A DNA stretch of 64,000 nt from Cytophagaceae bacterium (GCA_027491195.1 JAIXWQ010000010.1:87759-151758), one strand, 5' to 3'; positions 43,377 through 53,457 are shown, counted from the first letter of the stretch. A program made the numbers and translations. Notes: a model not told the origin generated them from the sequence alone.

Positions 43377-43820
43377 ATGACAACATCTCCCGAATTAAAC
43401 TTAGTCTTTCCTCCTTTTGCTCACAAAGTAAAGAAAAATGAGGGGAAACTGTATATTTTCGAAGAGATCTCGAAAAAATATCGATTACTAACACCTGAAG
43501 AATGGGTCAGACAACATTGCATTCAATATTTAGTGCATAAGATGAACTACCCTGCCTCCCTATTTCAAGTGGAAGGCGGAATGAAGGTGGATAAATTAAA
43601 TAGACGAACGGATATCCGTATTTATAAAACGTCAGGAGAGGTTTTTATGTTAATTGAATGTAAAGCCCCACAAGTACAAATAACAGAAGAGACCTTGCAA
43701 CAAATTGCACAATACCAAAAAGTACAACAAGCAGAATTCCTCGTCATAACCAACGGATTACATTACTATATTTTCAACAAATCATCTGAAATCATCACTG
43801 ATTTTCCCTCCTATTCATGA
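43377..43820 (+). CDS. Stand-alone HsdR N-terminal-like PD-(D/E)xK protein
   Basis: 147 residues from the ATG at 43377 (an upstream TTG is in frame). It consists only of the nuclease-like domain found at the N-terminus of type I restriction subunit HsdR: RRTDIRIY with Asp79 and MLIECKAPQ with Glu94 and Lys96, then QIAQYQKVQQAEFLVITNG. No helicase, methylase or specificity gene is near, so it is not a restriction system; its role is unknown. The stop overlaps the pafA ATG (ATGA), implying translational coupling. Confidence 0.85.
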   Translation: MTTSPELNLVFPPFAHKVKKNEGKLYIFEEISKKYRLLTPEEWVRQHCIQYLVHKMNYPASLFQVEGGMKVDKLNRRTDIRIYKTSGEVFMLIECKAPQVQITEETLQQIAQYQKVQQAEFLVITNGLHYYIFNKSSEIITDFPSYS

Positions 43821-45409
43821 AAAAGCTATTCATTTTAACACTTACACTGCTTAGCTTGTCAGCTGCAGCACAAAAAAAACCTGCACTCGTGGTAGGTATT
43901 GTCGTAGACCAAATGCGCTACGAATATCTCTATAAATATTTCGATCGCTATTCAGATAAAGGTTTTAAAAGATTAATGAGAGAAGGGATTAATTGTACAG
44001 ATAATCACTATAATTATGCCCCTACGGTGACAGCAGCTGGACATGCGAGCGTATATACCGGGACGGTGCCTGCCGTTCATGGCATCGTAGGCAATGAGTG
44101 GATTGATGTAGCTTCTGGCAAGAAAGTGTATTGTGTAGATGATTCAACGGTTCAAACTATTGGAAGTAAGAGTAAGGCCGGTTTGATGTCGCCTAAAAAC
44201 CTTTGGACCTCTACAATTACCGATCAGTTGAAAATGGCTCAAAATTATAAGTCAAAAACGATCGCTATTGCACTCAAAGACCGGGGCTCTATATTACCTG
44301 GAGGCCATACAGCAGATGGCTCTTATTGGTATGATTCCGCCGAGGGATACTGGATTACTTCTTCTTTTTATGCCAAAGAATTACCTACTTGGGTGCAGAA
44401 ATTCAATCTAGAAGGAAGGCCTCAGAAGTATGTTAGCAAGGGATGGAATACGATGTACCCTATCAGCACTTATACACATTCTGCGGAGGACAATATCGCA
44501 TCTGAAGGCAAGTTAAGTGGCGAAAAAACACCCACTTTTCCACATGAATTAAAGTCTGGTAATGCCCTAGAAATAATCAGATCTACTCCCTTTGGCAATA
44601 GTTTGACTAAAGATTTTGCGCTCAAAGCATTGGAAGAAGAAAAATTAGGTAAAAATGGTACCACTGATTTCTTAGCGATTAGTTTCTCGTCTACGGATTA
44701 TGTGGGACATACTTTTGGCCCCCAGTCCATTGAATTAGAAGATACCTACTTACGTTTAGATCAAGATATTGCGGAGATATTAACCCAATTGGATGTAACA
44801 CTAGGTAAGAATCAATATTTAGTATTTTTAACTGCCGATCATGCCGTGGCCGAAATTCCAGCCTATATTAACAGCAAACGATTACCTGGAGGCGTATTCG
44901 ACTCAGGAAAAGCAATTAATGAGGCAAAAACTGCATTAAAGCAAGCATTTGGCGATGTTGAAATTATTCAAGGTACCGATAACAACCAGATTTATCTGAA
45001 CAACACGAACTTAGAAAGATGGCAAATTTCGAGAGAGGCTGTTGCGAAAGTTTTGGAGAAATCATTCCGAAAACAAGCTGGTTTCTCAGCCTTTATCGAC
45101 CTGAATAATGTATCGAATAGCCCTATTCCGGCAATATACAGAGAAATGCTAATCAATGGCTACCATCCCTCGAGAAGTGGCGATTTCATGTATTTATTAA
45201 AACCTCAATGGTTTGTAGGCGGCAAAACCGGAACCACACACAGTGCGGTTTATGCCTATGATACACACGTTCCTTTGTTGTTTTTTGGATGGAATGTTAA
45301 GCCAAAAGAAATCAGCCAAAGAACTCACATTAGCGATATAGCGAGTACGCTTGCGAATTGGTTGAAAATAAATGAACCATCAGGAAGTATTGGAAAAGTA
45401 ATTCAGTAA
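43817..45409 (+). CDS. pafA: PafA-type alkaline phosphatase (secreted)
   Basis: 530 residues with a signal peptide (about 1-18). Alkaline phosphatase superfamily with Asp31 (GIVVDQMR), nucleophile Thr72 (NYAPTVTAAGH), the KDRG Lys/Arg pair typical of PafA, and metal ligands in STDYVGHTFGP, LTADHAVAE and GTTHSAVY. PafA is a calcium-activated phosphomonoesterase that scavenges phosphate from organic esters in the periplasm of Bacteroidota, independent of phosphate supply in some species. The D31-T72 spacing equals that of the studied Elizabethkingia enzyme as I recall it. Confidence 0.9.
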   Translation: MKKLFILTLTLLSLSAAAQKKPALVVGIVVDQMRYEYLYKYFDRYSDKGFKRLMREGINCTDNHYNYAPTVTAAGHASVYTGTVPAVHGIVGNEWIDVASGKKVYCVDDSTVQTIGSKSKAGLMSPKNLWTSTITDQLKMAQNYKSKTIAIALKDRGSILPGGHTADGSYWYDSAEGYWITSSFYAKELPTWVQKFNLEGRPQKYVSKGWNTMYPISTYTHSAEDNIASEGKLSGEKTPTFPHELKSGNALEIIRSTPFGNSLTKDFALKALEEEKLGKNGTTDFLAISFSSTDYVGHTFGPQSIELEDTYLRLDQDIAEILTQLDVTLGKNQYLVFLTADHAVAEIPAYINSKRLPGGVFDSGKAINEAKTALKQAFGDVEIIQGTDNNQIYLNNTNLERWQISREAVAKVLEKSFRKQAGFSAFIDLNNVSNSPIPAIYREMLINGYHPSRSGDFMYLLKPQWFVGGKTGTTHSAVYAYDTHVPLLFFGWNVKPKEISQRTHISDIASTLANWLKINEPSGSIGKVIQ

Positions 45410-45413
45410 AAAT

Positions 45414-46724
45414 ATGAAAATAGCCGTTGTAGGAACCGGATACGTAGGATTAGTCACAGGTACTTGTTTCGCTGAGACAGGTAACCAAGTAACTTGCGTG
45501 GACATCAATGAAGAAAAAGTAAAGCAAATGCAGGCCGGGATCATTCCCATTTACGAGCCTGGTTTAGAGGACTTATTCAAAAGAAATACCGAAGAAGGTC
45601 GCCTTCATTTCACTACCTCCTTGAAAGAGGGAATCGAAGGGGCAAAAGTTATTTTCCTAGCTTTACCCACTCCTCCAGGAGCCGATGGATCAGCAGATTT
45701 AAAATACATTCTGCAAGTGGCGAATGATTTAGGGCCTATTCTTTCCGAATACACCGTCATCATCGACAAGAGTACTGTTCCCGTAGGAACCTCGGATAAA
45801 GTCCGAGCTGCCATCGCTCAAAAGGCCAAAGTCGAATTTGATGTCGTATCAAATCCTGAATTCTTACGTGAAGGAGTGGCGGTAGAAGACTTCATGAAAC
45901 CAGATCGGGTGGTTATTGGGACTCAATCCGATAAAGCGAAGGAATTAATGTCCCGCTTATATGCCCCATTAGTGCGCCAAGGCAATCCTATCATCTTTAT
46001 GGATGAACGTTCTGCAGAGCTAACAAAATATGCAGCCAATGCCTTCTTAGCGACGAAAATTACCTTCATGAACGAGATTGCTAACCTATGTGAATTAGTA
46101 GGCGCAAACGTGGACGAGGTTCGCAAAGGAATTGGTACTGACTCTCGTATCGGAAAACGATTCTTATTTGCTGGAATTGGATACGGAGGTAGTTGTTTTC
46201 CAAAAGATGTACAAGCACTCGCGAAAACATCGGCAGAGAACGACTATGAGTTTAAGATTTTGGACTCCGTCATGAAAGTCAATGAGAACCAAAAGACCAA
46301 ACTAATCCCGCAACTTTCTAAGCACTTCAAGGGTGATCTACAGGGCAAAAAAATCGCCATGTGGGGATTAGCCTTCAAACCCTATACGGATGACATCCGA
46401 GAAGCCCCTTCTTTGTACAATATCGATGCCTTGTTAGAACTAGGTTCTAGTGTAAGTGCCTATGATCCGGAGGCCATGGGCCATGTTAAACAGATCATGG
46501 GAGATAAAATTACCTTCACCAAGAATCCTTATGAGGCTTTAGAAGGAGCTGATGCGCTTTTGATTGTCACCGAATGGCCACAATTTAGAACGCCAGACTT
46601 CGATCGAATGGACATCTTATTGAAAAATAAAGTCATTTTTGACGGAAGAAATTTATACGAATTAAACCAAATGGCAGAATTAGGATACACCTATTATTCA
46701 ATTGGCCGCCAAACAATACAGTAA
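45414..46724 (+). CDS. ugd: UDP-glucose 6-dehydrogenase
   Basis: 436 residues. NAD site [39 protein letters not shown], and the catalytic Cys in [16 protein letters not shown]. It oxidises UDP-glucose to UDP-glucuronate for surface polysaccharide. The next gene consumes its product; one base separates stop and start. Four bp follow pafA, which may share the transcript. Confidence 0.95.
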   Translation: MKIAVVGTGYVGLVTGTCFAETGNQVTCVDINEEKVKQMQAGIIPIYEPGLEDLFKRNTEEGRLHFTTSLKEGIEGAKVIFLALPTPPGADGSADLKYILQVANDLGPILSEYTVIIDKSTVPVGTSDKVRAAIAQKAKVEFDVVSNPEFLREGVAVEDFMKPDRVVIGTQSDKAKELMSRLYAPLVRQGNPIIFMDERSAELTKYAANAFLATKITFMNEIANLCELVGANVDEVRKGIGTDSRIGKRFLFAGIGYGGSCFPKDVQALAKTSAENDYEFKILDSVMKVNENQKTKLIPQLSKHFKGDLQGKKIAMWGLAFKPYTDDIREAPSLYNIDALLELGSSVSAYDPEAMGHVKQIMGDKITFTKNPYEALEGADALLIVTEWPQFRTPDFDRMDILLKNKVIFDGRNLYELNQMAELGYTYYSIGRQTIQ

Positions 46725-46725
46725 A

Positions 46726-47697
46726 ATGAAAAGAGTATTAATCACCGGCGGTGCTGGATTTCTAGGATCTCATTTATGTGATCGATTTATAAAAGAGGGT
46801 TACCATGTCATCGCCATGGATAATTTAATCACGGGAGATCTGAAAAACATCGAACATCTCTTTAAATTAGAAAACTTCGAGTTCTATCACCACGATGTTT
46901 CTAAGTTCATTCACGTGCCTGGCGAACTAGATTATATCTTACATTTTGCCTCCCCGGCCTCTCCTATCGATTATTTAAAAATCCCGATCCAAACCTTAAA
47001 AGTAGGCTCTCTGGGTATACATAATTGTTTAGGTTTAGCTCGTGTAAAAAATGCCCGCGTATTAATCGCCTCTACCTCTGAAGTTTATGGTGACCCTAAC
47101 GTACACCCACAACCAGAAGAGTATTGGGGAAATGTAAACCCAGTGGGACCTCGTGGTGTTTATGATGAGGCCAAACGTTTTCAAGAAGCCATGACCATGG
47201 CCTACCACACTTACCATGGACTTGAGACTCGTATCATTCGTATTTTCAATACTTACGGCCCTCGCATGCGCCTAAATGATGGCCGTGTATTACCTGCCTT
47301 CATCGGTCAAGCCTTAAGAGGTGAAGATTTAACGATGTTTGGAGATGGTTCTCAGACACGTTCTTTCTGTTATGTAGATGATCTGGTAGAAGGCATTTAT
47401 CGCCTTTTATTAAGTGATTATGCACAACCAGTAAACATAGGTAATCCAGATGAGATAACGATCAAAGAATTTGGCGAGGAAATCATCAAATTAACAGGTA
47501 CTTCTCAAAAGCTGATCTCACTTCCACTTCCTACAGATGATCCCAAACAACGTAGACCAGACATTACCAAGGCGCGCAGCATTCTAGGCTGGGAACCTAA
47601 AGTAAGTCGCGCTGAAGGATTAAAAATCACGTATGATTATTTCAAGTCGTTGAGTAAGGAAGATTTGTTTAGAATGGCGCATCACAAAGAGTTTTAG
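46726..47697 (+). CDS. UDP-glucuronate decarboxylase (UDP-xylose synthase)
   Basis: 323 residues from the ATG at 46726. Extended SDR with [14 protein letters not shown], the catalytic [11 protein letters not shown]hr/Ser, [13 protein letters not shown] with Tyr-x-x-x-Lys, and [10 protein letters not shown]. Strong match to UXS enzymes, which convert UDP-glucuronate to UDP-xylose. With ugd it forms a two-step UDP-xylose module. A perfect hairpin spans its stop codon. Confidence 0.92.
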   Translation: MKRVLITGGAGFLGSHLCDRFIKEGYHVIAMDNLITGDLKNIEHLFKLENFEFYHHDVSKFIHVPGELDYILHFASPASPIDYLKIPIQTLKVGSLGIHNCLGLARVKNARVLIASTSEVYGDPNVHPQPEEYWGNVNPVGPRGVYDEAKRFQEAMTMAYHTYHGLETRIIRIFNTYGPRMRLNDGRVLPAFIGQALRGEDLTMFGDGSQTRSFCYVDDLVEGIYRLLLSDYAQPVNIGNPDEITIKEFGEEIIKLTGTSQKLISLPLPTDDPKQRRPDITKARSILGWEPKVSRAEGLKITYDYFKSLSKEDLFRMAHHKEF

Positions 47698-47715
47698 TCG
47701 CTTCACGACTAAAAC
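47691..47715 (+). terminator. Hairpin over the stop codon of the UDP-xylose synthase gene
   Basis: Perfect 10-bp stem GTTTTAGTCG / CGACTAAAAC with a CTTCA loop. The TAG stop lies inside the left arm. No T-run follows, so it may act in mRNA protection rather than termination. Confidence 0.5.
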
Positions 47716-47724
47716 AGTCAAAGA

Positions 47725-47767
47725 GTCGCCTTCGGCTTAGTCAATGGGTCGCCTTCGGCTTAGTCAA
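47725..47767 (+). repeat. 20-bp tandem repeat, two copies
   Basis: GTCGCCTTCGGCTTAGTCAA at 47725-47744 and 47748-47767, separated by TGG. The flanks AAAGA before copy 1 and AAGAG after copy 2 suggest a longer degenerate array. Confidence 0.85.
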
Positions 47768-47821
47768 AGAGTCCGGAGGAAATTCTAACTCTGCTCTTTG
47801 AATTTTGAAACCCATTTCCTG

Positions 47822-47861
47822 TACAAACAAAAAAGGCGCAATTGGCGCCTTTTTTGTTAAC
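47822..47861 (+). terminator. Duplicated terminator, copy A
   Basis: 11-bp stem AAAAAAGGCGC / GCGCCTTTTTT with an AATTG loop, inside a 40-bp block identical to copy B. It ends the ugd-uxs transcript. Confidence 0.88.
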
Positions 47862-47934
47862 CATAACTCTACTCTATACTCTATTATCTCTACTCTAAAA
47901 CAGTAGTCAGTAGTCAGAAAACTTAATTACTTAA

Positions 47935-47974
47935 TACAAACAAAAAAGGCGCAATTGGCGCCTTTTTTGTTAAC
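47935..47974 (+). terminator. Duplicated terminator, copy B
   Basis: Base-for-base the same 40-bp block as copy A, 113 bp downstream, followed by a similar CTCTATACTCTA-type stretch. Confidence 0.88.
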
Positions 47975-48010
47975 AAACTTTATGCTCTATACTCTATAAT
48001 CTCTACTCTA

Positions 48011-48038
48011 AAAAAAGGGGACCTAAGTCCCCTTTTTT
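48011..48038. terminator. Terminator of the TonB receptor gene
   Basis: GGGGAC / GTCCCC stem with a CTAA loop, A-run on one side and T-run on the other, directly beyond the receptor stop on the minus strand. Confidence 0.88.
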
Positions 48039-48039
48039 A

Positions 48040-51000
48040 TTAGTTGAAAATATAACGTACACCAAACTGTGCTTGCCATCTTGATCCTAAACCAAAACTA
48101 CGTTGGAATGAATCTGTCAATGGTACAGATGATGTTGGGTTACCTTGGTAACGGTGAGGGAATTCAAACGTTGGCTTTCCTGTTGTAGCATCATTACCTA
48201 AGTAAGATAATAAACCAGCACGTAAAGCTGTTTGATTTAAGCCCCACTGTGGAGACACATAGTTACCTAAGTTAAATACGTCTAAAGTAAATTGTAAGGT
48301 ATTTTTCTTACCACCTACGTTGATGTAGAAATCTTGGATTACTTTGAAGTCAAAGTTAGCAGCCCATGGTAATTCAGCACCATTACGCTCAGCGTATTGA
48401 CCACGACGAGAGTTCAAATAAGCATCTTGAGAGATGTACTTATCTAAATCAGCCCATTGTTGCGCTGCTGTATAAGTAAATTTCTCAGTTACGTTGTAAG
48501 AGATAACTTTATCTTTCAATAGGATTTCACCTTCACCACGTGGAATGTACATTAAGTCATTCGCAGTTTGGCCATCACCATTCATATCACCTGAATAAGT
48601 ATAAGAGAAGCGACCTGCAGGAGCTACAGAATACGTGAATCCAAAAGTAGTAGATGCTTTCTCATTCAAGTAGTTCAACTTGTATGAACCATACGCGTTG
48701 AAACGGTGTGATTGCATGTAAGAAGAATAAGAAGCAACGTTCTCATTTGGATCTCCTGATACAACACGATCTCTCCATTGTGATTGGGCGATTGAACCAC
48801 CGTCATTCACAGAACGAGAATCAGAGTTCGTATAAGATAACGAAGCAAATAAACCATTATCAAATGCTTTCGATACCGTTGCAGTTAATGCATAAGAATA
48901 ACCTAATTGCGTATTCTTGATAACGATTGCATCTGAGATATTTGGATTTAAACCTGTATTACCCGTTGCAGGAGCATTTAAACCTTTTGTACCACCATAG
49001 ATCTGGTTGTTCTTTGTAGAACTTGGTAAACCATTTGTACCTAAGGTATAGTAGATCACACGGTTATCAGCACCTACTGCCTTCACTTTAGAGTCTGGTA
49101 AGTTCACGTTCTCTAAGTAAACTGCGTTGATATCTTTTGTGTAGATACCTTCTAATGAAACTAACCAGCCATTACCTAAGCTCTTGTCCACTGCTAAGTT
49201 CGCACGGAACACTTGAGAGAATTTAAAGTTAGGATCAGTAACTGCTAAGTTATAAGACGTAGGAATGATGTTCGATGAAATCGCTGGACGGTATGCGTCT
49301 ACATTTGCATTGAACGGACGATTCGTAGGATTTGTTAAACGCTCAGATCCAAATAAAACACCATTATTAGACAATTGGTTAGATAACCAAACATAAGGAA
49401 CACGGCCAGAGAATATACCTAAACCACCACGAACTTGTGTTGTCTTATCGTCTTTCACATCCCAGTTAAATCCGAAACGAGGAGACCATAAAGTAGTAAA
49501 GTCAGGCAATTGATTTGTTCTTAATACCGTGTTATTACGGAATGTCAAACTTGGAACGTAGGCATTATTGTATTTAGCGTCAGCATCAACTGGGAAACCA
49601 GTTCCATCTGCGCGCAAACCAAACGTTAATTTCAAGCCTTTAGCAGCCGTAAATTCATCTTGAGCATACAATGAGGCAGTGTAACCCTTCATTTCCGCAA
49701 ATGGGAAAGTAGAGTAATTAGACCAAGATTGTTGGTATTGAACTGCGTTAGATACGCCTGTATTAACTGAAGCAATGAAATCATCAACTGATTTGAATTG
49801 GTATCCACCATAATAGTTAGGAGCAAAACCATTTCTAAATGCATTCGTTTCATACGCTGCACCTAAAGTGAATACGTGCTTACCTGCATAGATCGTTAGG
49901 TTATCAGATGCTTGGAAAATATCTGAATCCAACAAGTTATTTGCAGAGAATGGCTCGAAACCAAACGCAGTCAACTCATTTAGGTTGTTGTTACCGATAT
50001 CAACTGTAGGGAACGGAGTGTTGTTCACAGGAGATTGACGGAAGTCACGCATTTGCGTGTAACCTACTGTCAAGTTGTTTGCAACTGTAGAAGAGAACGT
50101 TGAGTTCAATTCAGCAATGTACGAATCTAAATTGTTGTTGATACGGTATAATGAACCTTGGAAAGGCAATACCGTAGCTGATGGGTTACGACCACCAGAT
50201 AAAGAACCTGATGAAGAAGGGCTAACATCCGCATAAGAACGTAAGTAGTTATACTTTAAGTTAAACTTATGCTTATCAGAAATATTCCAGTCTAAACGAA
50301 TGTTCGCTTTTTGAGAATAGTTTTCTTTATCCCAGTTTTCGTAAGCACCTGGATCGTAGTTAAACTTCGACTTCAATAAGCTCTTAATGCTTTCTAATTG
50401 CTCAACTGTTGCAACAGATTGGTTGCCAGCTGTAGAACCAGCACGACGTGCAACAAAGTTAGAACCTGGCTGAGTTTGTAATTCTTGCTCAAAGGAACCA
50501 AAAACAAATAATTTGTTCTTAATGATTGCACCACCGATACGACCACCGAATTGACCTCTTTGGAAGTTACCATATTGGTTAACAACATCACCGATCTTAT
50601 TACCTACTTGGTTTTGGTCTGTACCAAAATAGTAAGCAGAACCTGACCAATCGTTTGTACCAGACTTAGTTACAACGTTGATGTTCGCACCTGTTGCCAT
50701 ACCTTGACGAACGTCATAAGGAGCAATTAATACTTGGAATTGATCGATCGCATCCACTGAGATGGGAGAAGCTCCAGCTTGACCACCAATCGTAGGAGAT
50801 AAAGCGAACGCATTGTTGAAGAACGCTCCGTCTACCGTTACGTTATTGTATAATGCATTACGACCAGCGAAGTTCAAACCGTTTGCACGTGGATCTAAAC
50901 GAGCAAAATCACCTAATGAACGGTTTAACGTTGGCAATGTAGTGATTGAGCTGTTTGAAACCGTTGTAGCAGCACCTGTACGACCTGAGTTAATCACAGA

Positions 51001-51402
51001 TGAACGAGATGCAACGACTTTCACTTCTTCTAATTGAGATTGATTTAATTCCAATTTGAAGTTTTGACGAAGTTCTGAAGCTAACGTCAACGAGATACCT
51101 GATTGAACAGATTCTTTGTAACCTACGAAGGATACAGTCACTTTGTAAGGACCACCTACACGCATGTTAACAATGTTGTAACGACCATCTCCACGAGTAG
51201 ACGCACCGTAACGAGAACCAGTAGGCTCGTGAATTGCGATAACCGTAGCACCCGGTAATCCTTCACCTTTTTCATCCACAACAGTACCCGACAAAGCGGA
51301 CGTTGTAGACCCCTGAGCAAAGGCTTGCCCAATAGGAAGTGCCATCATTAGCGCAAAAAACGCTCCTAACAACACAGATTTAGTAATAAATCTTCTCTGC
51401 AT
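48040..51402 (-). CDS. Oar-like TonB-dependent outer-membrane receptor
   Basis: 1120 residues. Signal peptide (about 1-29, ending AFAQ), a carboxypeptidase-regulatory-like domain (LSGTVVDEKGEGLPGATVIA...SFVGYKE, about 36-98), a plug domain (about 130-245 with SGTNDWSGSAYYFG after it) and a long beta-barrel ending in the aromatic strand FGVRYIFN. No SusD partner is adjacent, and the overall form is that of Oar family receptors. Ligand unknown; peptides or proteins are typical guesses. Codon choice is strongly uniform, suggesting high expression. Confidence 0.92.
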   Translation of the reverse strand: MQRRFITKSVLLGAFFALMMALPIGQAFAQGSTTSALSGTVVDEKGEGLPGATVIAIHEPTGSRYGASTRGDGRYNIVNMRVGGPYKVTVSFVGYKESVQSGISLTLASELRQNFKLELNQSQLEEVKVVASRSSVINSGRTGAATTVSNSSITTLPTLNRSLGDFARLDPRANGLNFAGRNALYNNVTVDGAFFNNAFALSPTIGGQAGASPISVDAIDQFQVLIAPYDVRQGMATGANINVVTKSGTNDWSGSAYYFGTDQNQVGNKIGDVVNQYGNFQRGQFGGRIGGAIIKNKLFVFGSFEQELQTQPGSNFVARRAGSTAGNQSVATVEQLESIKSLLKSKFNYDPGAYENWDKENYSQKANIRLDWNISDKHKFNLKYNYLRSYADVSPSSSGSLSGGRNPSATVLPFQGSLYRINNNLDSYIAELNSTFSSTVANNLTVGYTQMRDFRQSPVNNTPFPTVDIGNNNLNELTAFGFEPFSANNLLDSDIFQASDNLTIYAGKHVFTLGAAYETNAFRNGFAPNYYGGYQFKSVDDFIASVNTGVSNAVQYQQSWSNYSTFPFAEMKGYTASLYAQDEFTAAKGLKLTFGLRADGTGFPVDADAKYNNAYVPSLTFRNNTVLRTNQLPDFTTLWSPRFGFNWDVKDDKTTQVRGGLGIFSGRVPYVWLSNQLSNNGVLFGSERLTNPTNRPFNANVDAYRPAISSNIIPTSYNLAVTDPNFKFSQVFRANLAVDKSLGNGWLVSLEGIYTKDINAVYLENVNLPDSKVKAVGADNRVIYYTLGTNGLPSSTKNNQIYGGTKGLNAPATGNTGLNPNISDAIVIKNTQLGYSYALTATVSKAFDNGLFASLSYTNSDSRSVNDGGSIAQSQWRDRVVSGDPNENVASYSSYMQSHRFNAYGSYKLNYLNEKASTTFGFTYSVAPAGRFSYTYSGDMNGDGQTANDLMYIPRGEGEILLKDKVISYNVTEKFTYTAAQQWADLDKYISQDAYLNSRRGQYAERNGAELPWAANFDFKVIQDFYINVGGKKNTLQFTLDVFNLGNYVSPQWGLNQTALRAGLLSYLGNDATTGKPTFEFPHRYQGNPTSSVPLTDSFQRSFGLGSRWQAQFGVRYIFN

Positions 51403-51633
51403 AAATTTGGAATTTAGTTATAAAATAAATTGAGAAATGATAACACAAAATAAACGAGAAAAATCAAATACTCCAAAATAAGTCAAAAAAGTATTTAGTC
51501 TATAAAATGCTTAATGGCTTGACAATTAGGATAAAAAGGCAAATAACCTGCAATAATCTAACAAAGAGAGCCATTAATAGTCCTATTATCCCCAAATATT
51601 TAACAGAAACTTAATTTTTAATTATTTAAAGAA

Positions 51634-51641
51634 TATTTTTG
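51634..51641 (+). promoter_or_regulatory. -7 promoter element for the selD operon
   Basis: TATTTTTG, a TAnnTTTG match, 17 nt before the selD ATG. Confidence 0.65.
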
Positions 51642-51658
51642 TAGCCTAAATATGCCCC

Positions 51659-52696
51659 ATGTCAGAACAAATCAAATTAACTTCATTCAGCCACGGTGCC
51701 GGTTGCGGATGCAAAATTTCTCCTCAGATTTTGGACAAAATCCTAAAATCGGATAAACCCAAAGCTTCTCATCCACTTTTATTAGTCGGAAACGAGAGCC
51801 GGGATGATGCAGCCGTATTTGATTGGCAAAATGGAGAAGCGGTTATTTCGACAACTGACTTTTTTATGCCGATTGTGGATGACCCCTTTGATTTTGGGAA
51901 GATTGCGGCGACGAATGCCATTTCTGATATCTATGCCATGGGTGGAAGTCCGTTAATGGCGATTGCTATTTTAGGTTGGCCCATTGATAAATTAGCTCCT
52001 GAAATTGCGGCGCAAGTATTAGAAGGTGGACGTGCTGCCTGTGCAGAAGCGGGAATACCGTTAGCGGGTGGACATTCAATTGATTCCCCTGAGCCCATTT
52101 TTGGATTAGCTGTAACGGGAAAAGTGCGCAAAGAGCATTTAAAGCAGAATGATACGGCAACTAAAAACTGTATTTTATATTTAACGAAGCCGCTGGGCGT
52201 AGGTATTTTATCTACAGGCCAAAAACGCGGCATCGTCAGCCCTGCCGATTTAGCCCGTGCGGTGAAGCAGATGAGTACCTTAAATAGCTTTGGTGAAAAA
52301 CTAGGACCCTTAACGTATGTGAAGTCTTTAACGGATGTAACAGGTTTTGGATTATTCGGTCACCTGGTAGAGATGGCAGATGGCTCTGGTTTGAGCGCTA
52401 AAATAGCCTTCGAAAACCTACCCTTGCTTCCTAATATTGATCATTATTTAGACCAAAAGTGCTTCCCAGGTGGTACCGGACGTAATTTAGCCAGCTATGG
52501 CGATCGTTTGAGCGAGGATATTTCAGAGCGTCAACGCTACATCGGAGCAGATCCACAAACTTCTGGTGGTTTATTAATCGCTGTAGAAGCAGAACATACG
52601 GCTGAATTCGAAGCATTTGCGTTCGAAAATGGGTATGAATTAAGTCCTATCGGCGAATTAACAGACCGAAAAGAAAAAGCCATTTACTTAGCCTAA
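51659..52696 (+). CDS. selD: Selenide, water dikinase
   Basis: 345 residues. Near the N-terminus [12 protein letters not shown] carries the active Cys16 and Lys19, so this is the Cys form. [40 protein letters not shown] and the [11 protein letters not shown] loop complete the family pattern. It makes selenophosphate for selenocysteine or 2-selenouridine. No selA, selB, selC or selU is in the window. It overlaps the esterase start by one base. Confidence 0.95.
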   Translation: MSEQIKLTSFSHGAGCGCKISPQILDKILKSDKPKASHPLLLVGNESRDDAAVFDWQNGEAVISTTDFFMPIVDDPFDFGKIAATNAISDIYAMGGSPLMAIAILGWPIDKLAPEIAAQVLEGGRAACAEAGIPLAGGHSIDSPEPIFGLAVTGKVRKEHLKQNDTATKNCILYLTKPLGVGILSTGQKRGIVSPADLARAVKQMSTLNSFGEKLGPLTYVKSLTDVTGFGLFGHLVEMADGSGLSAKIAFENLPLLPNIDHYLDQKCFPGGTGRNLASYGDRLSEDISERQRYIGADPQTSGGLLIAVEAEHTAEFEAFAFENGYELSPIGELTDRKEKAIYLA

Positions 52697-53457
52697 TGAA
52701 ATTATTCTATCGCGCACTTGGAGAATCGGGATCGCCGGTTATTATTCTACACGGAATTTTCGGAACCTCAGATAACTGGCTTGGTTTTGGAAAAGCCATC
52801 TCAGAAAACCACCGCGTATTTTTAGTGGACCAAAGAAACCACGGTCAATCGCCTTGGGATGATGCCTTTAATTACCAGGTGATGGCGGAGGATCTTTTAG
52901 AATTTATTCAAGACCATCAACTCGAAAATCCAATCCTCATCGGTCATAGCATGGGTGGAAAAGTAGTGATGCAATTTGATTTAACGCATCCAGGTATTGC
53001 TAGCCGCATCGTGGTCGTAGATATTGCACCTAAATTCTATCCCGTACACCATACACATATTTTGGAGGGCTTAAACAGTATTGACCTGACTACATTAGAA
53101 AGTCGTCAAGCCGCGAATGAGCATATGAAACGCTTTGAGGAAAAAGAGGGAGTTCGTCAATTCTTATTAAAGAATCTCTACCGCAATTCAGAACAACAAT
53201 TTGCCTGGAGAATTAACTTAAAAGTGATCACAAAAAACATTGATGTAGTAGGTCACGAATTATGGGTCAAAAATGCCTCAGAGACGGAAGCCCTTTTCAT
53301 TAAAGGAGCTGATTCACACTATATTCAACCGGAAGATGAACGCTACATTGCAGAAATATTCCCTAATTTTGAGTTAGTAGAAATTCCAGGCGCTGGTCAT
53401 TGGGTGCAAGCAGATCAACCTGAGCTATTTTTACAGGCGCTTCAATCGTATTTATGA
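52696..53457 (+). CDS. Alpha/beta hydrolase (YbfF-like esterase)
   Basis: 253 residues. Oxyanion HGIFGTSDNW, VDQRNHGQSPW, nucleophile elbow IGHSMGGKV and the late His in GAGHWVQADQPE. Similar to E. coli YbfF, an esterase acting on short acyl-CoA or esters; the natural substrate is unknown. Overlaps its neighbours on both sides (1 and 4 bp), so it is in the selD operon. Confidence 0.9.
   Translation: MKLFYRALGESGSPVIILHGIFGTSDNWLGFGKAISENHRVFLVDQRNHGQSPWDDAFNYQVMAEDLLEFIQDHQLENPILIGHSMGGKVVMQFDLTHPGIASRIVVVDIAPKFYPVHHTHILEGLNSIDLTTLESRQAANEHMKRFEEKEGVRQFLLKNLYRNSEQQFAWRINLKVITKNIDVVGHELWVKNASETEALFIKGADSHYIQPEDERYIAEIFPNFELVEIPGAGHWVQADQPELFLQALQSYL

Larger units (their letters stand above)
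47698..48039. other. 342-bp repeat-rich intergenic region
   Basis: The only gap above 300 bp. From left: hairpin arm, a 20-bp direct repeat (GTCGCCTTCGGCTTAGTCAA) in two copies, a 40-bp terminator in two exact copies, CTCTA-rich low-complexity stretches after each, an AGTAGTC doublet near 47902, and a third terminator. No ORF or RNA gene seen. Confidence 0.75.

Noticed and set aside
43377..43820. Type I restriction-modification system
   Set aside because: Only the HsdR N-terminal domain is present; no helicase, HsdM or HsdS genes in the window.
47698..48039. CRISPR array
   Set aside because: Only two copies of each short repeat with different spacing, no regular spacers and no cas genes.
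48708..48920. Plus-strand ORF within the TonB receptor gene (also those at 50813, 59526, 57783 and similar)
   Set aside because: Antisense shadows of large conserved genes, with no promoter and no recognisable product.
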